From positions 9,335,798-9,399,797 of the forward strand of contig CM032669.1 in the NCBI GenBank assembly GCA_019095985.1: a DNA stretch of 64,000 bases. Direction: 5' to 3'. Every line of letters starts with the position of its first letter. Position 1 is the stretch's first letter. The notes under the pieces were generated by a model, which made no database searches, was not told the DNA's origin, and worked only from the letters and a program-made list of their open reading frames with translations. The DNA is from Streblospio benedicti. Lineage: Eukaryota; Annelida; Polychaeta; Spionida; Spionidae. The position numbers and the translations under genes were made by a program. Shown in pieces: positions 55,414-64,000 of this stretch.

Positions 55414-56658
55414 TTAACCCATAGTCTACCGCCGATTTCATTGGTTTGACAGAATACACGCCCACGAATAATCCGATTTGACAGTTTTAGGTTCAAGACA
55501 ATAACTTTTCTGGAGGCTCCGTAAATAGTCATTTCTTTATAAAAACGTACACGTGTATTGAGAATTGTATTTGCATTCTTATTTTCAGCAAATGGTAACG
55601 AGATTATGGTCTTATATGTCTAGAATATTTTCTAAACTTCGAGTTGGTCAGTCCCTCGATTCGAAAAGCTGCACGGAGCTGTCATTTTAAAAGTAGTGAT
55701 TTTGGCATTTCCAGCCATCGTTCAATAATATTATTGCTCGTGGCTATCACAAATCGCATGAGCACAACAAAAAAATATATGGCAATACTTACATTGAAGG
55801 ATATCTGATACGTATCAGACTTCAAACATTTAATTTTCATATTTTCAAGGTGAAAACTATCCTTTAACTTGACACTGTGAAGTTCCACACTTTGCTGTCG
55901 AATATCAAATCATTCACAGTCCGGGCTGCATTGTCGTTCACTAGATCATTAAGTAATCGGTTTATGTAGCATCCGTTGCATGAATTTGTGTTGAATAACT
56001 CATCGTAACAATGATAATTAATTATTTGTAAAAAATTATACATTTCGATTGTTTCTCACCATGCCATTTTGATATCCCATAATTTCTCATTGGTCGGACA
56101 AGCAAACAGGTGCACGACTTAGCCTTTATCACATGGTGGTGTATTTTATACCCCAATTACCGAGCAGAGCGATGTAGACTAGCTTCTTAACTAGCCTTTT
56201 CATAACAGATGAAGTCCATTGTTGTGGCATTATTGCAAGATTTCGAAGCTGTTAAGTTTATTTGTGGGCTTTTCGCAATGACGTCATTTAGAATATTTGT
56301 GCCTTGTTCTCATCAATGAAAACAGTAGGTGATTCCCTTCTAAAGGGTATACAATATGTGTGGTCAATTTTCATAGAAATGTGAATATTTGGCGATGTAA
56401 ATTAGTTGCAAAAAATGGATTGCCGATGCACAAAAAAACGTACTTCCAAATGATAGTAAAATTACATCATTACCCTGATTATTTGCCACACAATTTACAT
56501 CGTAATTTACACATGTAAAGTTTATTCACTTTAGTTTGACATACTAGATTTTCACGTGGGTATGGGCAGTCAATCTCTATGAAAAGTTGGTTGATAAAGA
56601 GGGCGATTTTCCCGTGAAAAAGTCGGAGTAGACTCCGATGTGGTGGACTATGACTTAA
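55414..56658. mobile_element. TTAA-bounded element, copy C
   Basis: It begins TTAACCCATAGTCTACCGCC and its right end on the minus strand reads TTAAGTCATAGTCCACCACA. TTAA lies on both sides. Its 1245-bp length matches copies A and B, although the interior is not clearly homologous. No transposase frame was found. Confidence 0.6.
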
Positions 56659-57659
56659 ATTTATATCTAAATGGCTATATGATTATAGAGCAATATTCAA
56701 GCATTTCATACATTTTCTGAATGAGGCTCAAAACTCTTAAAGTCACCTCGTATATGTTACGGTGGCAAATGCTTATGGTGCTTGTACGATCGAGAAACAC
56801 TTTTCATCGGTATTTTAAAGTATACAGTTATGCGTAATAAACACAAGTGGTCATTTAACACAGAGAGAAGACTTAAATCTTATTATCATTACATATACAC
56901 TCCACCCTTCTTGCTAACATAATGCTTTGTTTCTGCATTTAAAAGTGCATCACAATGGCCATTTTTAATGTGTTGAACAATCTCTTCTATTATAATTTCA
57001 TTATTTTTACAATAGTAGCACATATAATTTCTTCCCATTGCTACTTTCTGCAATAAAAAGTTTGAATGTGATCATTAATTCAACATAGAAGTTACAGTAA
57101 TCAATGATTTTTTTTCTCGATGCAGAGTTACGGTAGTCAGGCCCGAGAGTTACGGTAGTCACCACGCAAATGTTAAATCCATTTCATACTATCATCATGT
57201 GAACTTTCAATGGAATTATGGACCATGCAGATAAAACGCGCAGAGTACTGTCAATCTAACAAAAATATAAAGCTATTGCGAACTTTACTTCATATAAAAC
57301 TGAAAAATCCTCTCTCCTATGTGCATATCATCGACTAATGTAAATCCGGAGTTACGTTAGTGGCTTTCGCACAGTGAATCAATTAAGGACTAGACCCTTC
57401 ATAACAATGAATGGCAATACACCTATATTAACGCCCAGTTTTGCTGGAAAAAGTGCAACTATTCTGGAAAATGTGTGCATGTTGATGGTTACATTAAAAC
57501 ATTAATTATAAACCAATGAGTAAATTTCAATTATGCGTAAAACGCGTTACAGTAGCAGTTTTTAATCACACAATTAACAAAAAATTACTTTCTTTTCTCT
57601 TCCCGTTTTTCCACATTTTCCAAAATCGAGTTTGACAGACATTGATAAGGGCTCAGACC
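56659..57659. other. Nothing recognised
   Basis: The word GAGTTACGGTAGTC occurs twice at about 57125-57160 and a related GAGTTACGTTAGTG at about 57350. No gene is supported. Confidence 0.4.
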
Positions 57660-58876
57660 ACTAAATGGATACTCAATTGTAATCCCCGCACTCTCATGAC
57701 TCTTGTACCTAGTACGGTCTAGAAGCTATCATACCAACATCTGTCGATTTGCAGAGACTCGAAAATGCGCACAGGAAAATCCTCAGAAGAATACAGGGCT
57801 TACCTGATTCATCAGCAATTCCTGCTTTGCATCTATTTCTTGGGGTTGCTCCTATTGAAGCGTTAATTCACATTCGCGCTCTGTCACTATTTAGAAATAT
57901 AATAGCAGCTGAAAAATCATCTCCACCCTCAATATTTGTCAGACAATTGATTATAAGACAACTTGCTGTCAAGGATATTTATTCCAACAGCTGGACTGCC
58001 TATATAAGAAAACTCCTTTTAAAGTATAGCCTACCAAAACCTAGTGACATAATTAACTCAACCCCAAAAAAGAAACACTGGGCAAGAATTGTAAAAAACG
58101 CTGTGCTAGAGCACTGGCACCGTGTTCTGGTAGAACAAGCAAAGGAAAAGAAGTCCTTGTCTCTTCTGGGGCTTGACAACTGCACGCTCAGTAGCCTGCA
58201 CCCTGTATGGAAATACATTAATAGCCATCTGGACATCTTAAAAGCAACTGTTAAAGCGAAATTGTTGATCCAGAGGTACCCACTCCTTACATGCAGAACA
58301 GCAAGTCAACAGCGATCAGTAAGTAGTATGTGCATTGTACAAACGAGAACCCGAGACAACTGAGCACTTTTTACTTTACTGCCCTGCGTTACAAAAAGAG
58401 CGTAACAACTACCTCCCCAAGATTTTAAATACATGTCAGAAAAAATCCATTGAGATTAGTAGTGAAGAACTCACCAAAATAATTCTTGACACTAACTGTT
58501 ACAGTAAAGATGATTCGGCTCACGAAATCATCTGTCGTAATATGATATTTAAGCTACATAATAAACGTGCAATTTTACTGGGGGGTGATAGCTGGTATAA
58601 AATAAAATAAAATTAAAGTGATATAATTTATTCGACGTAATATTACAATCGTAAAGACTTATAGAATGCTCATCAGAATTACTATTTGAGTATTAACCCT
58701 AAACTTATAGAATTTTTCAGAATCTAAATATTTTGAAGTAAAAGAAGGATAGAAGAAAACAACAACAAACAATATTTAAAGCTGTGCAAGACAATCTATA
58801 TTTTGACTGTACATAAATTTCTGCCCGTTGGGCTATCTTCTACGAAAAAAGAAGGTTACAAAGTGGAAGAAGAAGA
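57660..58876 (+). mobile_element. LINE ORF2 C-terminal fragment with 3' tail
   Basis: The frame reads YGLEAIIPTSVDLQRLENAH, then LGVAPIEALIHIRALSLFRN and QLAVKDIYSNSWTAYIRKLL. It then shifts at about 58340 into YKREPETTEHFLLYCPALQK. The LGVAP(I/L)E...R-x-LSLF-x-N block and the C-x-x-C...E-x-x-EH-x-L-x-x-C knuckle mark a non-LTR ORF2 C-terminus. The 3' UTR ends at about 58876 with CCCGTTGGGCTATCTTCTAC and a (GAA)n-like tail. It is a relative of the minus-strand element at 59400-61130. Confidence 0.8.
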
Positions 58877-59090
58877 TCTATAAACAATGACTACCTTACC
58901 TTGTTTACCTTGTGCTGTGAAGTTCCCAAGTAGTACGCGGCACCCCAGGTTCTGCTGCTAGGTGGACACGAATTTTTAGGTACTGCAGCGGCAGCCGTCG
59001 AATCAAGCAGGAGGAGGTGCCTGTGGTGTAAGGCAAAGCACAGCCTTCTGGTGATGGAACTTCTCTCTGTTCTGTGGCATGAGAAGGATC

Positions 59091-59430
59091 TAAGGGAACG
59101 ATCATAAATAACGATACCGGGGGGGGTCGTCCATTTTTTTTTATTTTGGGGGCTGGAAGAAAAGGTTAACCGACCCCCCATCAACATTTTAAACCATTGA
59201 GTGATCCCTCCCACCCCCACCCCCCCACACCACACACCCGCTAAAGAAAAAGTCCTCTATATAGTCATTGCATTGCTAAAAGAAAATATTTGAAAAAATA
59301 TAACGTAGCATGATAAAGAAGTTCAGCGACACCCCCAAAAGGAATCAGAAAAGTTGGACGACCCCCCCCACCTTTTTGGTAGACCCCCCCCCCCCCTCCG
59401 GTATCATTATTCATGATCGTGCACTGCCCT
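59091..59430. repeat. Inverted repeat with poly-G/poly-C arms
   Basis: The left arm (about 59091-59125) reads ACGATCATAAATAACGATAC followed by CGG, a G-run and GTCGTCCA. The right arm is its inverse up to about 59425, with C-runs and GGTATCATTATTCATGATCG. The interior is about 250 bp, G/C-homopolymer rich and non-coding. Confidence 0.7.
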
Positions 59431-61130
59431 AATATCACCTCAAGTTGTCTTGGTATCATGATGGGCACATCCTCTAGTTCTTTTAAATATCTTCTTCTGA
59501 CGTTCTTCAGAGCTTTACATTCACATATGAAATGTTTCCTAGTTTCAGTCTCAGGAGCACCCGACAACACATTTTTCTAAATATGTTTCAAATGCATTGG
59601 AATGCATTAAAATTCAGTTAGAAAATATTTACTAATAATTAATTAGTCAAATGAATTAGTTAAAGCTGTTCCTTCATTACCAGCCAGCTGAGGATTTCAA
59701 AGTTTGCCAGCCAGGAGGACAAAAGTCTAATTTTCCCAGCTGGTAAAATCAGACGGAATTGAAGCCACAGCTTTTCATAGCTGGCAAAAATTCGGATTTT
59801 GAAGGAACACCTTCTAGCCAGCTGGGAACGTGTTATTTTGAAGGTAAAGCTTCCCATAACTGGGAAGATGCGTTTTTGAAGGTACAGCTTTTTATAGTTG
59901 AAAAAAATGTTATCTTAAAGGTACAGCTTTGTATATCAAAACTGGCAGCTTTTAAACAAATTGCACAGTTACTGAAGCTACAACTTTATATTAGTTCCAC
60001 ATAAAAGTATACAAACTATACCAACAAACACCCACGGGCAATTAAGTTGAATATTTGGCAATTTAGAGGGTCCAATATCATGTGAGTTTTTGTTCTGTGC
60101 ATATGTATGAATTTAAATTGGAATTTCAAATGTTTTAATTCTTATATGGTCTCAATTTTGGGACACATTTGAAAACGATAATGATTTTGTGAATTTATCA
60201 ATCATACATGTATTTATCTGTCGATTGTGAATTTATCAATCATTCAGATATTAATCTGTCTATAAATATCTATCAACTTCCATAAGCATTGCATTGTAGT
60301 CATGAGGTCTGTGAGCAGGCATGTGAATAATGAATGATTAAAAACCATACATTAAGTTAATGAAATGCAAACTTTTTTCAATCATTGTTATAATGAAGAT
60401 GAGCTATACCTAAAAATCTGCCAGCCAAGCTGTACCTTCACAGTTGCCAGCTGAAGGTGGGGTCAGATTGAAATTTACCAGCTGGCATTCAACTGGTTGA
60501 CCTGTTCCTTTATTCTGCCAGCTGGATATGCAAATTTGAAAGTCCCAGCCAGATGGAAATGGCAAAGGAACAGCTTTTTGAAGGAACAGCTCGTTGGGTG
60601 CACCCGCAGTCTCAAGCCTACATAATGGACACAGGCCTGGGGGGTTCTACCTTTGTTCATTAGAGCCTTCCTCCCCTCCATTTGGTATGTCCCTGTCAGC
60701 AACTTCACTTTTACACATGCACGGTTTATCTCCCTGACATTGGAGCTGAAGTCCATTCGTGTTGGGTTCTTCGTATTGAGCAGGAGAGGTTGATGTACCT
60801 TGTACTGGCCCTGCTTGGAACATTTGTATTTGAGAACTTCGCTGTGAAAGTCATGTATAGCACGCTTGATCTCTTTTTTTTTCCAGCAATCTTTAGATGG
60901 AGTGATCAACATCAGGTCATGGGCTGAGGGTAGACCGTATTTGTGCGTCAGCATTCGGACACTAGATGTCCAGGAATTGCTGGACAGATCCTTGAAGGCC
61001 AGCTGCCTTCTGATGATTCGGTACTCTGCTGTAGAGGCATTATGGAGGAGTCTGGCAAATGTGGTTAAAATTCGCTTGTGAATTTCATCCTCAATAGGTA
61101 GAATGCCGCATAGGTGATAGGGTTAGATGT
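59400..61130 (-). mobile_element. LINE ORF2 fragment interrupted by a 1-kb insertion
   Basis: Minus-strand blocks: GILPIEDEIHKRILTTFARL, RRQLAFKDLSSNSWTSSVRM, VKLLTGTYQMEGRKALMNKG, CPLCRLETAGAP, and, after the insertion, APETETRKHFICECKALKNV. These follow the same order as the plus-strand LINE at 57660-58876 (R-QLA-KD--SNSWT), so the two belong to related families in opposite orientations. It is broken. Confidence 0.78.
59571..60604. mobile_element. Unclassified element inserted in the LINE, with GCTGGCA/GGTACAGCTT repeats
   Basis: It splits the LINE zinc-knuckle coding region. GCACCCG occurs on both sides, at about 59553-59559 and 60602-60608, as a possible target duplication. AGCTGTTCCTTC at about 59667 is inverted as GAAGGAACAGCT near 60577. 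The interior has repeated units of GAAGGTACAGCTTTTTATAG and CAGCTGG-type words. There is no coding frame. Confidence 0.6.
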
Positions 61131-62300
61131 ACAACTGTACCTGTATCTGTGCCCAAAATACGTCAGACTGACAAATGACTATCGTGGTAACTGTCTCCGG
61201 TGTAAATATCTATTTTAGTGTGGAGATAACAATAGCTATACCAAAGTGGTGTTTTTGCTAGCCCTAAACTTGTCGCCATTTGTATATTTATCATTTACAT
61301 GTATAGGCTATATACAATGCTACAAATTTTGTGACTAAGGTCTTACAGCCTGCTCGGGTGTGCTTTAGCGAACGATACACCAGCAGTGACTAGATTATTG
61401 CTAACTCCAAACTACAACAGACCGTGCATTGCATTATTATCTCCATAGGCAGATCCAGGTTTTCGGAAAAAGGGTGGGGGGGCGCACGGAAAAGAGGGGG
61501 CGCACTTATGTGATTTCATGAAAAACCTTATGAAAATGAAGTATTTTGGTGGGGTATTTTGATGTGATGAAAAAAAACTGATATGGCATTACCTCTATTC
61601 ATAAAAAAAGTCCGCGTCTCCTCCCATGAATATTTGCGTGATTAATTTGTACAGAGGTGGGATTTCAGCAGCTGAAAAAAGTATGTGTCCCATGCCCTAC
61701 GAAAATGAAAATTCATTCGGTCCCAGCCCCCTACTCTCCACCTTGAAAAAAGTACTATCATATGCACCGGTCCTCCCTCCCTGGTAAATATTGTACCGTC
61801 CCTAAGCTTACACAGTACATGTATGACGATTATTAGTAAGTAGTCAGACCTTGCAAGATGATTCTACATTATATTTATAATTTGGTGTATGTGTGTTGAT
61901 ATTTTGCGATAAATGTTCAAAAAGAATTCTTATATGTTATATTCTACTGGAATATGAATGATTTTAACAGTATATTGAAAAAATGAAATTAAATATGTAT
62001 TCAGTTCTGCTTTATTATTACCAATTAAAATAGTACAATAAAACATAGGTTAACAGGTTATCCAAATCCCACCCTTTCTCCACATCCAAATCACCAGTCG
62101 TTAAACATACACATGTTTTTAGGTTTACATAGTCAAGCCCAGTCACACATGCTGTGATGGGTATCAAGCTCGAGGTCAAGCTAGATTTATTTGTAAAAAG
62201 ACAGGCAGCTGTGGTGTTCATTCTGTTAAACTGGAGAGATCATAGGCTGATCCAGAGGGGGGCTCACCAAAATACTTCCCCAACAAACAACAAACCACAT
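61131..62300. other. Nothing coding recognised
   Basis: A dispersed word GGCAGATCCAGG followed by a G-rich GGGGGGGCGCAC tract lies at about 61448-61490. Related GATCCAG-plus-G-run sites occur at about 27665 and 62248. No gene is supported. Confidence 0.4.
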
Positions 62301-62893
62301 CTAATACAGTTGGCCATTATTCCCTCGTGCTTGGCCACCCTTTTTGTCTTTCTTCTTCTTACTCTTGTTCTTCTTGTTTGGAACATATATCTTATAGCCA
62401 GAATCTACAATAAAAAATAAACGAGTGTGATATATTAGGAAAAGTCACAATGTCTGTTTGATTGTTGGGTTAGTTAACAAGGAATAAATTACGAATCACT
62501 GTAGTTTCAGAATGACTTTATTTTCAGTGCACCCATCATCAGCCTCCTTTTCAATCTCGATACAATACTTAAATACGCCTAAAGATACAACTAACGTTCC
62601 GATAAAACGTCAATATATTACAGAGGTCATAAGAAAATCACAATTTGAGAAAATTCACAAATATATAAAATTGATTAGTATTGTATTTGAGAAAATTCAC
62701 AAAAAATAAAAATTCTCTAGGTTTGTAGATATTACCTTTTGGTTCAAATGTTGCAGGTATTCTGTTAAGTTTCTTCTGGAACGGCAGTTGTACAGTGATA
62801 TCAATGGGCACCCATGGAATTTTGCCACGTTTAATTAACTCATCAGATCTGCTGTTCAAACTCATATAGGCCAAATGAAGATCATACACACCC
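62301..62893 (-). CDS. Last two exons of an unrecognised gene with lysine-rich C-terminus
   Basis: The exon at 62893-62736 (acceptor TTCAAACAG, donor AAAG|GTAATA) encodes GVYDLHLAYMSLNSRSDELI, then KRGKIPWVPIDITVQLPFQK and KLNRIPATFEPK. It joins in phase to a terminal exon at 62404-62301 (acceptor ATTTTTTATTGTAG) encoding DSGYKIYVPNKKNKSKKKKD, then KKGGQARGNNGQLY and a stop at 62301-62303. The first part looks globular; the tail is a basic KKNKSKKKKDKK stretch that could act as a nuclear localisation or nucleic-acid-binding segment. I do not recognise the family. The rest of the gene should lie beyond 64000 or in unrecognised exons above 62893. The splice signals and phases make a real gene likely. 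Confidence 0.65.
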
Positions 62894-64000
62894 CTGTTTG
62901 AAGATAAAAATGCTGGTTAGTAAAACTAGTTCACTACACAAACTACTTGCAAAATACACTATTACAAATTTAAAAAAAAAGATCAATATAGGTTGGTGTG
63001 TCCTTAAATTTTCAATGCAAAACGTAATTTCTGGGGTAGGTTTAATTCAAGACAGTAGCCATGAGTGTATTCATAATTCCGAGCCACCCCCTTTTTACGT
63101 CAGTCAGCCAATCAGCGAGCGGCCTCATACAAACATACTTAGGTGCGCTGTCATGGTCTCACAAGCTTTATCTCATCCCGTAGTAAACAGTGATAAACTG
63201 TCAAGTTTTGGCACCAGAATTTTGAATGAAAATGTACTAAACGACTTAATTTTTCAGTTGGGATGCCCTACCTTTCCTCTTTTCTACATTGTATCCAATG
63301 TATACCTATCAATTATCGATTTAGAAGAGTTATGACAAATATTCCATATGCGTACAGCATTGTTAGCTGTCAAATGACATCATCGCCAACACACGCACAA
63401 ACCACTGCGATTTTATAAACAATGCGTGTGATTTGAGAAATATCCTTTCGTCCATGTCTTCCTAACCAGTTTATAATTGATCCGACGTGTGAATTCTTGA
63501 TGGGTGTGTTATTGTAACGATGATAATCCATTCGTTTCACAAATATATCACTATTTGGCGAATTAAAGGTGACACCATTTGCAAGGGCACATTAGCCTTT
63601 ATCACACGCCGTAATTTGTCAATACCGATCAATACCGATAGGAGTAGCGGCTCAAATAGCCCGATATCACGGGACTTCATTTGGTAGCAGATGCAAAAAG
63701 ATAGAAAGCTAAATGCCCCAGCAAATCTTTATCATCAATGATTTCTGAGAATCCATCTGGTATGTTGTAGAAAAGAGGTTACCAACTTTATCCCAGGTTA
63801 AAAGTAAGAAGATTAGCACAATTTTAATTCAACATTCTTGGGTAGAAAGTCTGCAATTTCTCTCTATATACTACAGGCGATAGAAATGTTTGTGAGACGT
63901 ACGTGGTAGCATTGACAAATCCAGAAAAGGGGGCGGGCCATCGGAACTATGAATAGCCCACTATGAATAGCCCTACGTCTTGTGTGCAAGTTTGGTGAAC
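62894..64000. other. Upstream intron or flank, unassigned
   Basis: AGCTGTCAAATGACA at about 63369 is a word shared with the TTAA-bounded elements at 19256-22271 and with the candidate at 50186. GCACATTAGCCTTTATCACA at about 63587 resembles CTTAGCCTTTATCACA at about 56118, inside copy C. A further diverged copy may lie here, but I cannot set its ends. Confidence 0.3.

Noticed and set aside
58891-59235. Minus-strand 114-codon frame ending at a donor-like AAG|GTAAGG
   Set aside because: It overlaps the poly-G inverted repeat, is low in information and cannot be linked in phase to ASB exon 1 with confidence.
63700-63800. Short minus-strand peptide-like stretch (YNIPDGFSEIIDDKDLLGH)
   Set aside because: An in-frame stop immediately precedes it with no acceptor between, so it cannot be shown to be an exon of the gene ending at 62301.
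1-64000. CRISPR arrays, operons, bacterial promoters or rRNA
   Set aside because: The sequence is eukaryotic. The repeats seen are tandem minisatellites, fold-backs and transposon ends, without regular spacers.

Overview
The window is eukaryotic genomic DNA: spliced genes with GT/AG introns, two 100-N assembly gaps, AT-rich introns and dense transposon debris. The gene content suggests a marine invertebrate, probably a lophotrochozoan such as a mollusc or brachiopod. The signs are an intronless Cys-loop receptor, an intronless secreted C1q-domain protein and a long ankyrin/SOCS-box gene. This placement is an inference; no marker settles the phylum.

Layout. (1) 1-2.6 kb: degenerate repeats, tRNA-related SINE remnants and inverted-repeat elements around one unrecognised minus-strand exon (2028-2278). 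(2) 2.8-6.9 kb: four plus-strand exons of an SLC44 choline-transporter-like gene. An intronless nicotinic-receptor-like gene (4146-5474, minus) sits inside its second visible intron, and an intronless C1q-domain gene (7009-7638, minus) follows the fourth exon. The rest of SLC44 is not found beyond the gap at 7666-7765. (3) 9.7-12.1 kb: a LINE 3' fragment and a broken, intron-free copy of GGNBP2. (4) 16.6-50.0 kb, minus strand: one large gene, reconstructed here from 14 exons with mutually compatible phases. It encodes about 17 ankyrin repeats and a C-terminal SOCS box (ASB family). One repeat-encoding exon is missing and probably lies in the gap at 31727-31826. The 5' exon or exons upstream of 50010 were not found. 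(5) Its introns hold a LINE interrupted by two TTAA-bounded elements, a degraded hAT transposase, a Tc1/mariner-type element with only a helix-turn-helix coding remnant, several fold-back repeats and small TA-bounded elements, and an unrecognised intronless secreted-protein gene on the opposite strand (34850-36332). (6) 50-62 kb: LINE fragments, further TTAA- and TA-bounded elements and no convincing host gene. (7) 62.3-62.9 kb: the last two exons of an unrecognised minus-strand gene with a lysine-rich C-terminus.

Two patterns recur: intronless secreted or membrane-protein genes placed antisense inside the introns of multi-exon genes, and mobile DNA inserted very close to exon boundaries of the ankyrin gene. 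Functionally, SLC44 would move choline, the Cys-loop protein would be a ligand-gated channel subunit, the C1q protein a secreted binding protein, and the ASB protein a substrate receptor for an Elongin/Cullin-5 ubiquitin ligase. No pathway linking them is visible.
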